From: Burkholderia arboris
GTDB taxonomy: Bacteria > Pseudomonadota > Gammaproteobacteria > Burkholderiales > Burkholderiaceae
Length of the DNA: 61,396 nucleotides
Direction: 5' to 3'
Assembly: GCF_902499125.1 (NCBI RefSeq)
Contig: NZ_CABVPX010000043.1
Span: 1-61,396, forward strand
Position 1 is the stretch's first letter. Each line of letters opens with the position of its first letter. Under the pieces are notes generated by a model. The model saw only the letters and a list, made by a program, of their open reading frames with translations, made no database searches and was not told the DNA's origin. Shown in pieces: positions 25,429 through 33,502 of this stretch. The position numbers and the translations under genes are program-made.

Positions 25429-26667
25429 ATGTCCCTCGATTCCCGCCAGCTCGCGACGCTCGCGCAGCAATACGGCACCCCGCTGTGGGTGTACGACGCC
25501 GACGTCATCCGCGACCGCATCGCCCAACTGCGCCAGTTCGACGTGATCCGCTATGCGCAGAAGGCGAACTCGAACATCCATATCCTGAAGCTGATGCGCG
25601 AAGCAGGCGCGTGCGTCGACGCCGTGTCGCTCGGCGAAATCGAGCGCAGCCTCGCAGCGGGCTTCAGCCCGGCCGGCGAGCCGGAAGGCGTCGTGTTCAC
25701 GGCCGACCTGATCGACCGCCCGACGCTCGCGGCGGTGCTGAAGCATGGCGTGACCGTCAACGCCGGTTCGCTCGACATGCTCGCGCGCATCGGCGAGCAC
25801 GCGCCGGGCCACCGCGTGTGGCTGCGCGTCAACCCCGGCTTCGGCCACGGCCACAGCAACAAGACCAACACCGGCGGCCCGCAAAGCAAGCACGGCATCT
25901 GGATCGACGACGTGCCGCGCGCGATCGAGATCGTGCGCCAGTACGGGCTGAAGCTCGTCGGCATCCACATGCACATCGGCTCGGGCGTCGACTACGGCCA
26001 CCTGTCGCAGGTCTGCGATGCAATGGTCGACCTCGTCACGTCGCTCGGCCATGACATCGACGCGATTTCGGCCGGCGGCGGACTGTCGATCCCGTATCGC
26101 GACGGCGAGCCGCGTGTCGACGTCGGTCACTATTTCAGCCAGTGGGACGCCGCGCGCAAGCGGATCGAACGTCACCTCGGCCACCCGGTGCGCATCGAGA
26201 TCGAACCGGGCCGCTTCCTCGTCGCGGAAGCCGGCACGCTCGTCACCGAGGTGCAGGCCGTGAACCGCCGGCCGAAGCATGATTTCGTGCTGATCGACGC
26301 GGGCTTCAACGACCTGATGCGTCCGTCGATGTACGGCAGCTACCACGCGGTATCCGTGCATGCGCACGACGGCGCGCTGCCCGCCGGCCGGCCGGCCGTC
26401 GATCTCGCGATCGCGGGGCCGCTGTGCGAATCGGGCGACGTGTTCACGCAGGACGCGGGCGGCGTGGTCACGCACCGCAAGCTCCCGCAACCGCAGATCG
26501 GCGACCTGCTGTTCCTGCACGACGCGGGCGCATACGGCGCATCGATGTCCTCGAACTACAACAGCCGGCCGCTCGCGCCGGAAGTGCTCGTCGATCATGG
26601 CGCGCCGCGGTTGATCCGCCGCCGGCAGACCATTGAAGAACTGCTTGCGCTCGAGACGTTCGAGTAA
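25429..26667 (+). CDS. lysA: Diaminopimelate decarboxylase LysA
   Basis: A 412-residue PLP enzyme that decarboxylates meso-diaminopimelate to L-lysine. PLP lysine lies in IRYAQKANSN; the glycine-rich phosphate site is ISAGGGLSIPY; EPGRFLVAEAG and GPLCESGD (the active-site Cys from the partner subunit) are intact; the C terminus has the MSSNYNSRP motif. Length is usual for the short (E. coli-like) class. The chosen ATG at 25429 begins the conserved N terminus. A clear terminator follows. Regulated divergently by the LysR-type neighbour. Confidence 0.93.
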   Translation: MSLDSRQLATLAQQYGTPLWVYDADVIRDRIAQLRQFDVIRYAQKANSNIHILKLMREAGACVDAVSLGEIERSLAAGFSPAGEPEGVVFTADLIDRPTLAAVLKHGVTVNAGSLDMLARIGEHAPGHRVWLRVNPGFGHGHSNKTNTGGPQSKHGIWIDDVPRAIEIVRQYGLKLVGIHMHIGSGVDYGHLSQVCDAMVDLVTSLGHDIDAISAGGGLSIPYRDGEPRVDVGHYFSQWDAARKRIERHLGHPVRIEIEPGRFLVAEAGTLVTEVQAVNRRPKHDFVLIDAGFNDLMRPSMYGSYHAVSVHAHDGALPAGRPAVDLAIAGPLCESGDVFTQDAGGVVTHRKLPQPQIGDLLFLHDAGAYGASMSSNYNSRPLAPEVLVDHGAPRLIRRRQTIEELLALETFE

Positions 26668-26691
26668 CACGCATCCTTCGCGACGAAGGCC

Positions 26692-26730
26692 AACGGCCAG
26701 GCTTGCCACTACCGGCAGCCTGGCCGTTTT
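26692..26730 (+). terminator. Rho-independent terminator of lysA
   Basis: AACGGCCAGGCT (26692-26703) pairs perfectly with AGCCTGGCCGTT (26717-26728) around a 13-base loop and is followed by TT and GCTT. It lies 25 bases past the lysA stop. Confidence 0.8.
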
Positions 26731-26734
26731 GCTT

Positions 26735-27248
26735 CTGGATCGCAGCCCGGAGCAACCGCCGGCGCGTGCCGTAGCACCGCCTCCCTCCCATCACGCGCAA
26801 CCGCAGCAGATCGCATGCGCCACCTTTCGCACGCAGAGAAAAACATTCCACGTCGCGTGAAAAGTGCACGCATCTTTGGAAACACATTCCCTTTTGACAA
26901 AACTAAGATTGCCCTCAGTCGCACCGCATTCCTGTCGCCGGATACGCATCTGCGATGCATCCGGTCCACCACACTCGCAATGCTGTACGGGCAATCATGA
27001 ATCGCACGCTTGAACGCTTCGCCGCGCACGCCGGCCTTCGCCACGGCTCGCGCGCCGGCCGCTCCGCTCCGCACGCGCACCGGTCCTTCATCGCGCCCGA
27101 ACGCATGCCGTAACGCACGGCATCGCGCACGGCGAGCCACGACACTCGCCGCGCCTCACGGCTTCACCGACTTCCCGCCCACGGCGACGCTGCCCGTCGC
27201 CGCGGCGTTGCACACCCTGAATTTTCGACAACAACCCCGGAGACAACC
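26735..27248. other. About 510-base control region ahead of the amino-acid ABC operon
   Basis: No convincing gene. A/T-rich stretches around 26840-26915 contain the related elements AAACATTCC (about 26844) and AAACACATTCCC (about 26880), and a TTGACA at 26894-26899 without a matching -10, consistent with an activator-dependent promoter (for instance a sulfur-status regulator). A 38-codon frame at 26997-27113 has no ribosome site and is weak. Confidence 0.4.
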
Positions 27249-28049
27249 ATGAAGCACTTCACCCCGACGTTCAAGCAAGGCATCGCGGCCGCCCTCCTCT
27301 GCATCGCGGCCGCGTCGTCGCACGCAGCCGACCTGCTCGACACCGTCAAGCAGGCCGGCGTGCTGAAGATCGCACTGGAAGGCACCTACCCGCCGTTCGA
27401 CTACCGCAATGCCGACGGTCAGCTCGAAGGCTTCGACGTCGACGTCGCGAAGGCGGTTGCCACCCGCCTCGGCGTGAAGCCGCAGTTCGTGACGACCGAA
27501 TGGAGCGGGATTCTTGCGGGCCTGCAGGCCGGCAAGTTCGACGTGATCGTCAACCAGGTCGCAATCACGCCGTCGCGCCAGCAGGCGCTCGACTTCAGCG
27601 CGCCGTACGTGTATTCGTCCGCGCAACTGTTGCAACGGCAAAACGATGCGCGCGCATTCAAGTCGCTCGACGAGCTGAAAGGCAAGAAGGTCGGCGTGAC
27701 GATGGGCAGCAACTACGTCGACCTGGTCAAGACCGTGCCCGCGATCGACCTGCAGGTCTACCCCGGCACGCCGGAAAACCTGCGCGACCTCGCCGCCGGC
27801 CGGCTCGACGCGGCGGTCAACGATCGCCTGATGCTCAATTACCTGATCAAGAACTCCCACCTGCCGCTGCGCCCGGGTTCCGTGCTCGCGGGCGGCGAGG
27901 ACCGGATGGGCATCCCGTTCCGCAAGGGCAATCCGAAATTCGCGAAGGCGATCGACGACGCAGTGGCATCGCTGCAGCAGGACGGCACGCTGAAGAAGAT
28001 CTCGATGCAGTGGTTCGGCACGGACACGACCAAGCCGGTGACGCAATAA
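27249..28049 (+). CDS. ABC transporter periplasmic amino-acid (probably cystine) binding protein
   Basis: A 266-residue periplasmic receptor. The signal peptide is cleaved near SHA-AD (about residue 26). The family 3 solute-binding signature appears as EGTYPPFDYRNADGQLEGFD, followed by VDVAKAVATRLG and FDVIVNQVAITPSRQ. CGGAG precedes the ATG. Genes for a permease, an ATPase, a cystathionine beta-lyase and a DUF3088 protein follow on the same strand, so the ligand is probably cystine or another sulfur amino acid. This ligand call is from context, not from pocket residues. Confidence 0.87.
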   Translation: MKHFTPTFKQGIAAALLCIAAASSHAADLLDTVKQAGVLKIALEGTYPPFDYRNADGQLEGFDVDVAKAVATRLGVKPQFVTTEWSGILAGLQAGKFDVIVNQVAITPSRQQALDFSAPYVYSSAQLLQRQNDARAFKSLDELKGKKVGVTMGSNYVDLVKTVPAIDLQVYPGTPENLRDLAAGRLDAAVNDRLMLNYLIKNSHLPLRPGSVLAGGEDRMGIPFRKGNPKFAKAIDDAVASLQQDGTLKKISMQWFGTDTTKPVTQ

Positions 28050-28116
28050 CGCAGCCCGCCCCGCGCCCGCGCGCACGAACGCGCGGGCCGTCCGGCACAC
28101 AATCAGGAGACACGCA

Positions 28117-28776
28117 ATGGAAGCACTCCAACTGGTCATTCATACGCTGCCCGTGATGGTCAAGGGCGCCATGCTCACGCTGAAGTTCGCCGTCGCGTCG
28201 ATGGCGCTGGGCCTCGTCGTCGGGCTCGTGATCGCGATCATGCGCATCGGCAGCAACCGGCTTGCCGCCAGCCTCGCGCAAGGCTACGTCAGCCTGATGC
28301 GCGGCACGCCGCTGCTCGTGCAGATGTTCGTCGTCTACTACGGACTGCCCGATCTCGGCATCACCCTCGACCCCACGACGGCCGGCATCTTCACGCTGAC
28401 GCTCAATGCGGGCGCCTACCTGTCCGAAAGCATGCGCGGTGCGATTCTCGGCATCGGGCGCGGGCAATGGGCCGCCGCACACAGTCTCGGTCTCACGCAC
28501 GTGCAGACGCTGCGCTACATCGTCTGCCCGCAAGCGCTGCGCCTCGCGGTGCCGAGCCTCGGCAACACGCTGATCAGCCTGATCAAGGACACGTCGCTGG
28601 TCTCCGTGATCACCGTCACCGAATTGCTGCGCTCGACGCAGGAAGTGATCGCCGCGACGTTCCAGCCGCTGCCGCTCTATCTCGCTGCCGCCGCGATCTA
28701 CTGGGTCCTCAGCACGCTGCTCACGCGGCTTCAGGGTCGCGTCGAGACGCGCCTCGCGCTGCCGTCCACGCATTGA
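28117..28776 (+). CDS. ABC transporter permease, polar amino-acid family
   Basis: A 219-residue inner-membrane permease of the HisMQ/GlnP/TcyL family with about five helices. The EAA loop that contacts the ATPase is at about residues 110-150 (ESMRGAILGIGRGQWAAAHS then LGLTHVQTLRYIVCPQALR). SLIKDTSLVSVI is the usual post-loop motif. As there is a single permease gene, it likely forms a homodimer. It lies 67 bases after the receptor gene with GGAGACACGCA before the ATG. Confidence 0.9.
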   Translation: MEALQLVIHTLPVMVKGAMLTLKFAVASMALGLVVGLVIAIMRIGSNRLAASLAQGYVSLMRGTPLLVQMFVVYYGLPDLGITLDPTTAGIFTLTLNAGAYLSESMRGAILGIGRGQWAAAHSLGLTHVQTLRYIVCPQALRLAVPSLGNTLISLIKDTSLVSVITVTELLRSTQEVIAATFQPLPLYLAAAAIYWVLSTLLTRLQGRVETRLALPSTH

Positions 28777-28795
28777 ACGCGTATCCGGCACTCAC

Positions 28796-29545
28796 ATGAA
28801 CTCCATCGACGGACAGAACATGATTACGCTCGACAACGTATCGAAATGGTATGGCAAGCACCAGGTGCTGTCGGCATGCAGCGCCGCAGTCTCGAAGGGC
28901 GAAGTGGTCGTCGTGTGCGGGCCGTCGGGCTCGGGCAAATCGACGCTGATCAAGACGATCAACGGCCTCGAACCGTTCCAGAAAGGCAGCATCACGGTCG
29001 ACGGCACGCGGCTCGGCGATCCCGCCGCGAAGCTTGCGCAGTTGCGCGCCCGCGTCGGCATGGTGTTCCAGCATTTCGAGCTGTTTCCGCACCTGTCGAT
29101 CACCGACAACCTGACGCTGGCGCAGATCAAGGTGCTCGGCCGCCGCAAGGACGAGGCCGTCGAAAACGGCATGAAGCTGCTCGATCGTGTCGGCCTGAAG
29201 GCACACGCGCACAAGTATCCGGGGCAGTTGTCCGGCGGGCAGCAGCAGCGCGTCGCGATCGCGCGCGCGCTGTCGATGAACCCGGTCGCGATGCTGTTCG
29301 ACGAACCGACCTCCGCGCTCGATCCCGAGATGATCAACGAAGTGCTCGACGTGATGGTCGAGCTCGCGCGCGAAGGCATGACGATGGTCTGCGTGACGCA
29401 TGAAATGGGCTTCGCACGGAAGGTTGCGCATCGCGTGATCTTCATGGACCAGGGCGCGGTGGTCGAGGATGCGGCCAGCGACCGGTTCTTCGCGTCACCG
29501 CGCTCCGAACGCGCGCGCGACTTCCTCGACAAGATCCTGCATTGA
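28796..29545 (+). CDS. ABC transporter ATPase, polar amino-acid family
   Basis: A 249-residue cytoplasmic ATPase. Walker A is GPSGSGKST, the Q loop MVFQHFELFPHL, signature LSGGQQQR, Walker B AMLFDEPTSALDPE and the switch histidine CVTHEMGFA. These match GlnQ/TcyN-type importers. The ATG at 28796 lies 19 bases after the permease stop; an internal ATG at 28820 is an alternative start with slightly shorter N terminus. Part of the uptake operon 27249-31198. Confidence 0.92.
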   Translation: MNSIDGQNMITLDNVSKWYGKHQVLSACSAAVSKGEVVVVCGPSGSGKSTLIKTINGLEPFQKGSITVDGTRLGDPAAKLAQLRARVGMVFQHFELFPHLSITDNLTLAQIKVLGRRKDEAVENGMKLLDRVGLKAHAHKYPGQLSGGQQQRVAIARALSMNPVAMLFDEPTSALDPEMINEVLDVMVELAREGMTMVCVTHEMGFARKVAHRVIFMDQGAVVEDAASDRFFASPRSERARDFLDKILH

Positions 29546-29595
29546 CCGCGCGACAGCTGCCCCGCTTCGATTGATCGACACCCCAAGGAGACATC

Positions 29596-30777
29596 TTGAA
29601 CCCCCTGCATTCGACCGATACCGTTCTCGCCCATGAAGGCCGCGCACACGGCCAGCCCGGATCGCCGGTAAACCCGCCCGTCTATCGCCAGTCGACGTTG
29701 CTCTTTCACGGCACCGACGCGCTCGACGCCGTACGCGGCACGCCGCTCGCGTACGGGCGTCATGGCAGCCCGACCACGCGCGCGCTCGAGAAAGCGCTCG
29801 CGCGGCTCGAGGGCGCACACGCCGCGCTGCTGACGCCAAGCGGCCTCAGTGCGATCACGACTGCACTGCTTGCTGTGCTGAATCCGGGCGACCATCTGCT
29901 GATGGCCGATTCCGTGTACGACCCGACCCGGTCGTTCTGCGACGAAACGCTGGCGCGCCTCGGCATCGAGACGACTTACTACGATCCGGCTATCGGCGCG
30001 AACATCGCGTCGCTGATGCGACCGAACACGCGCGCGGTATTCGCCGAATCGCCGGGCTCGCTGACTTTCGAAGTGCAGGATATTCCGGCCATCAGTCGCG
30101 CCGCGCACGAGCACGGCGCAGTCGTGCTGCTCGACAACACCTGGGGCACGCCGCTGAACTTCCGCTCGTTCTCGCACGGTGTCGACGTGTCGATTCACGC
30201 CGCGACCAAATACATCGCCGGGCACTCCGACGTGTTGATGGGGGCGATCCTGACGACCGAGGCGCTCGCGCCGAAAGTCACGCGCTTCTACCGGCAACTC
30301 GGAATGACCGTCAGCGGTGACGACGCGTATCTCGCGCTGCGCGGCCTGCGTACGCTGTCGGTCCGGCTCGAGCGGCACCAGCGCAACGCACACGTGCTGA
30401 CCGACTGGCTCTCGCAGCAGCCGGAAGTCGCGCGGATCCTCTATCCGGCGCGCCCCGGCGACGCGGGCCACGCGCTGTGGCAGCGCGATTTCACGGGCGC
30501 GTGCGGGTTGTTCGGTGTAGTGCTGCATCCGCAGGCCGACGAAGCCGTGCGCGCGCTGCTCGACGGCATGACCTGCTTCGGCATGGGGTATAGCTGGGGC
30601 GGCTTCGAAAGCCTGATCGTCCCGTCCAATCCGTCACGCCACCGTACCGCCACCCAATGGGAGGCAGCCGGCCCGCTGCTGCGGATTCATGCAGGGCTCG
30701 AGCATCCAGACGACATGATTGCCGACCTCGCCGCCGGCTTCGCGAGAATGCGCGCCGCCGCACTCGCGGAAGCGTGA
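29596..30777 (+). CDS. metC: Cystathionine beta-lyase (MetC-type PLP enzyme)
   Basis: A 393-residue member of the Cys/Met-metabolism PLP family. The PLP lysine is in HAATKYIAGHSD (about residue 208); YGRHGSPTTRALEKALARLE, LTPSGLSAITTALLAVL and GYSWGGFESL are typical of MetC rather than gamma-synthases. It would cleave cystathionine or cystine to homocysteine/thiocysteine, pyruvate and ammonia. Translation starts at TTG 29596, supported by AAGGAG six bases upstream. Its place behind a cystine-type importer suggests use of imported sulfur amino acids. Confidence 0.88.
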   Translation: MNPLHSTDTVLAHEGRAHGQPGSPVNPPVYRQSTLLFHGTDALDAVRGTPLAYGRHGSPTTRALEKALARLEGAHAALLTPSGLSAITTALLAVLNPGDHLLMADSVYDPTRSFCDETLARLGIETTYYDPAIGANIASLMRPNTRAVFAESPGSLTFEVQDIPAISRAAHEHGAVVLLDNTWGTPLNFRSFSHGVDVSIHAATKYIAGHSDVLMGAILTTEALAPKVTRFYRQLGMTVSGDDAYLALRGLRTLSVRLERHQRNAHVLTDWLSQQPEVARILYPARPGDAGHALWQRDFTGACGLFGVVLHPQADEAVRALLDGMTCFGMGYSWGGFESLIVPSNPSRHRTATQWEAAGPLLRIHAGLEHPDDMIADLAAGFARMRAAALAEA

Positions 30778-30853
30778 CATCCGGCGACGTCACGCATCCC
30801 CCCCCGCATCAGGTTTTCTTCGGCGTTTTTCCCTCTGTCATAGCGAGACCATC

Positions 30854-31198
30854 ATGAAAGACACGCTGTTCATTCTTCGCCCGGGCTTCTTCAAGGACTC
30901 CGAAGGTCCGTTCTACTGCGGCGATTCAGTTTCCGTCGAAGGGCTGCTGAGTTTCTATCCGCAGTTGCGCGACGCCATTGACGTCGAATACATCGACGCA
31001 CCGCGTCCGCGCCAGCCGATCGTCACGCTGATCGGCGCGGACAACCAGTCGGCGCCCGTGCTCGTGCTCGGCGACGGACAGGCACCGAGCGACGACACCC
31101 TCGCGATTCGCGAGCACAACGGCCGGCGCTTCATCGATTCGCCCGCCGATATCCGGCGATACCTGTCGGCACAGTACGGCGTGGCGCACGTCGCATAA
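30854..31198 (+). CDS. DUF3088 family protein
   Basis: A 114-residue cytoplasmic protein with the DUF3088 pattern: MKDTLFILRPGFFKD, FYCGDSVSVEGLL, VEYIDAPRPRQPIV and the C-terminal RRYLSAQYGVAH. Function unknown; members resemble small thioredoxin-fold-like proteins. The single FYC cysteine near the N terminus is conspicuous beside a sulfur amino-acid operon. Last gene of the unit that starts at 27249. Confidence 0.78.
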   Translation: MKDTLFILRPGFFKDSEGPFYCGDSVSVEGLLSFYPQLRDAIDVEYIDAPRPRQPIVTLIGADNQSAPVLVLGDGQAPSDDTLAIREHNGRRFIDSPADIRRYLSAQYGVAHVA

Positions 31199-31210
31199 GC
31201 ACACCGGCGC

Positions 31211-31230
31211 GTGCGGCCGCCCGGCCGCAC
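31211..31230. terminator. GC-rich stem-loop between convergent genes
   Basis: GTGCGGCC and GGCCGCAC with a four-base loop lie just past the DUF3088 stop and before the convergent WYL regulator; probable shared terminator without a T-tract. Confidence 0.45.
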
Positions 31231-31283
31231 GGAACGGGGCGCGCGATGCGCGGCCCGCTCTACGCCCCGTCACCGCCCGCGCA

Positions 31284-31985
31284 TTACCTCACCGTCACCC
31301 GAACGTCGGCCCCCGCCGCGCGCCACGCCTTCAGCAACGCCGCGCGCCGCCGCGGGTAACGCAGATCCAGCCGTTCCAGCTCGACGATACGATCGGTCCG
31401 GAAATGCCGGAAGTCGTTCCGACCTTCGCACCACGCCGCCAGAATCCGCACGTCGTTGAAATAGCCGAGCGCGAATGGCCACACGATCCGTTCGTCGCTC
31501 GCCTGGCGGCCTTCACCCGCATATCGGATCCGGATCTTGCTCTCGGAACGGATCGCCGCGCGCACGGCACCCATGTCGATGGTCTCCCGATCCTCGACCG
31601 TGCGCGGCCCGACGAGCAGCGTCGTGCACTCCATCTCGCGGCGCAGGTCGGCCGGCAGTACGGCGGAGATCTTCGCAAGCGCATCGGATGCAGCCGTCGT
31701 GAGCTGCGCATCGGCGAACTTCCCGACCCATCGAAAACCGAGCATCAGCGCTTCGAGTTCGGATTGCGAAAACATCAGCGGCGGCAGCATGAAACCGGCA
31801 CGCAGTACGTAGCCGACACCTGGCTCGCCTGCAATGTCCGCCCCCTGCGCCTGCAGCGACGCGATGTCGCGATAGACCGTGCGCAGGCTAATGCCGAGTG
31901 CTTCGGCCAGCACGCGACCGCTCACCGGGAGGCGGTGGCGTCGCAGCAGCTGCAATAGCGAGAGCAATCGTTCGGCGCGCGTCAT
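31284..31985 (-). CDS. YafY-type regulator (HTH_11 plus WYL domain)
   Basis: A 233-residue regulator. The N-terminal helix-turn-helix (about 1-60: LLSLLQLLRRHRLPVSGRVL, then LGISLRTVYRDIASLQ) is DeoR/HTH_11-like. The C-terminal part (about 135-220) is a WYL-type ligand domain (KIRIRYAGEGRQASDERIVW, then PFALGYFNDVRILAAWCEGR). Such proteins repress or activate a neighbouring gene in response to a small molecule or nucleic acid. It is divergent from a VOC-family gene 77 bases away with a small palindrome between them. Confidence 0.87.
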   Translation of the reverse strand: MTRAERLLSLLQLLRRHRLPVSGRVLAEALGISLRTVYRDIASLQAQGADIAGEPGVGYVLRAGFMLPPLMFSQSELEALMLGFRWVGKFADAQLTTAASDALAKISAVLPADLRREMECTTLLVGPRTVEDRETIDMGAVRAAIRSESKIRIRYAGEGRQASDERIVWPFALGYFNDVRILAAWCEGRNDFRHFRTDRIVELERLDLRYPRRRAALLKAWRAAGADVRVTVR

Positions 31986-31991
31986 CGTTCA

Positions 31992-32014
31992 ATGCTGCCA
32001 TTTTCTGACAGCAT
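31992..32014. promoter_or_regulatory. Candidate operator between the WYL regulator and the VOC gene
   Basis: ATGCTG and CAGCAT flank an 11-base A/T-rich core (CCATTTTCTGA). It starts six bases upstream of the regulator's start codon, as expected for autoregulation plus control of the divergent gene. Confidence 0.5.
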
Positions 32015-32062
32015 CCGTTCATAGAATGGGACGCATCTTAATCGATACCAGGACGGCTCCGC

Positions 32063-32431
32063 ATGACTTCCCCGAATCTCGTTCTGCTGTATGTCGACGA
32101 CCCGACACGCAGCGCGCAGTTCTACGAGCGCCTGCTCGGGCGCCCGCCCGTCGCCGCGTTTCCGGCCTACGCCGCCTTCACGTTCGACAACGGGCTGCAT
32201 CTGGGCCTGTGGTCGACCGGCGCACGCGATTTCGTATCGGGCGGCACCGGCCATCGTTCCGAGCTGGCGTTCATGGCTGACGACGAGCGCGAAGTCGAAC
32301 GCCTGTACGAAGCGTGGAAGGCGCTCGGCGTGCCGTTCGAACAGCCGCCGATGACGGCCGTGTTCGGATTGACGTTCGTCGCGCTCGATCCGGACGGCCA
32401 CCGGTTGCGCGTGTGCATGCCGGACAAGTAG
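32063..32431 (+). CDS. VOC (glyoxalase/bleomycin-resistance) family protein
   Basis: A 122-residue VOC-fold protein with the two beta-alpha-beta-beta-beta halves: NLVLLYVDDPTRSAQFYERL at the start and GLTFVALDPDGHRLRV at the end. The metal position at the first strand is not a clear His, so it may be a binding or isomerase-type member and not a glyoxalase. Probably the target of the divergent WYL regulator. Confidence 0.82.
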   Translation: MTSPNLVLLYVDDPTRSAQFYERLLGRPPVAAFPAYAAFTFDNGLHLGLWSTGARDFVSGGTGHRSELAFMADDEREVERLYEAWKALGVPFEQPPMTAVFGLTFVALDPDGHRLRVCMPDK

Positions 32432-32488
32432 ACGAACGCGGGCAGACCGTCCGCCGGTCGCGCCCGCGCCTGCGTTCCGGCTCGCCCG

Positions 32489-33376
32489 TCACCCCGCGCG
32501 CTGCACGGGCGCCATCTTCGAGAAATACTTCGCGCCCGCCACGCAACCGACCACGACGACCGTCACGACGACCATCGACGGCGGCACCGTCTCGTGCAGC
32601 AGGCCGGCCGCCAGCAGGAAGCCGAAGAACGGCTGCAGCAGCTGCAGCTGGCCGACGCCGGCGATCCCGCCGAGCGCAAGCCCGCGATACCAGAACACGA
32701 AGCCGATCAGCATGCTGAACAGCGACACGTACGCAAGCCCCCACAACGCGGCGGCGTCGACGCCGTCGAACGACGCGGGCCACGTGAGCCACGTGAGCGG
32801 CGCCATCAGCGGCAGCGACAGCACGAGCGCCCACGAGATCACCTGCCAGCCCCCGAGCTGGCGCGACAGGCGCGCGCCTTCCGCGTAGCCGAGCCCGCAC
32901 GCGACGATCGCCGCCAGCATCAGCGCATCGCCGACCACCGATGCCTGCCCGCCGTTGCGCAGCGCAAACGCGGCCACCGCACCGCTGCCGACGATCGAAA
33001 AGATCCAGAACGGCAGCCGCGGCCGTTCGCCGCCGCGCCACACGCCGAACAATGCGGTCGCGAGCGGCAGCAGCCCGACGAACACGATCGCATGCGCGGA
33101 CGTCACGTGCTTCAGCGCCAGCGCCGTCAGCAACGGAAAGCCGACCACGACGCCGAGCGCGACGATGGCCAGCGACACGGCCTCGGCCCGCGTCGGCCGC
33201 CGCTGCTTCAGCACGACGAGCAGCAGCAGGCCGAGCACACCGGCGATCGTCGCGCGCGCAAAGGTGAGGAACAGCGGATCGAGCCCCTGCACCGCGACAC
33301 GCGTCGCGGGCAGCGAGCCACTGAAGATGATCACGCCCAGCAGGCCGCTGAGCCATCCGTCGGTCGTTTTCTGCAC
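32489..33376 (-). CDS. EamA-family (DMT) transporter
   Basis: A 295-residue inner-membrane protein with ten helices in two EamA repeats. The first repeat contains GSLPATRVAVQGLDPLFLTF and the second ALVLSLPLMAPLTWLTWP; WYRGLALGGIAGVGQLQLLQ and PFFGFLLAAGLLHE are the typical last-helix motifs. The GTG at 33376 with AGGA upstream fits the normal N terminus; the frame extends 29 codons upstream into the divergent control region. It shares that region with a MocR-type regulator that probably controls it. Substrates of such pairs are amino acids or metabolites. Confidence 0.85.
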   Translation of the reverse strand: MQKTTDGWLSGLLGVIIFSGSLPATRVAVQGLDPLFLTFARATIAGVLGLLLLVVLKQRRPTRAEAVSLAIVALGVVVGFPLLTALALKHVTSAHAIVFVGLLPLATALFGVWRGGERPRLPFWIFSIVGSGAVAAFALRNGGQASVVGDALMLAAIVACGLGYAEGARLSRQLGGWQVISWALVLSLPLMAPLTWLTWPASFDGVDAAALWGLAYVSLFSMLIGFVFWYRGLALGGIAGVGQLQLLQPFFGFLLAAGLLHETVPPSMVVVTVVVVGCVAGAKYFSKMAPVQRAG

Positions 33377-33463
33377 GGTAAATCCTGAACGGGAAAGGTG
33401 GATGACCGATGATCCGCCGCCCGCAAAAAGCGCGTAAGCTACAGCCCAATACAATTCGGACAA

Positions 33464-33490
33464 ACTGTACTGGACAACCGGCCGTACAGT
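33464..33490. promoter_or_regulatory. Candidate MocR operator in the divergent control region
   Basis: ACTGTAC (33464-33470) and GTACAGT (33484-33490) form a perfect seven-base inverted repeat with a 13-base spacer. GGACAA occurs twice close by (about 33458 and 33472). MocR regulators typically bind repeated sites of this kind between divergent genes. Confidence 0.55.
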
Positions 33491-33502
33491 TCATTCTTCG
33501 CC

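Noticed and set aside
26997..27113. 38-codon ORF ahead of the amino-acid ABC operon, possible leader peptide
   Set aside because: No ribosome site and no regulatory codon run or hairpin after it; kept only as a note in the intergenic entry.
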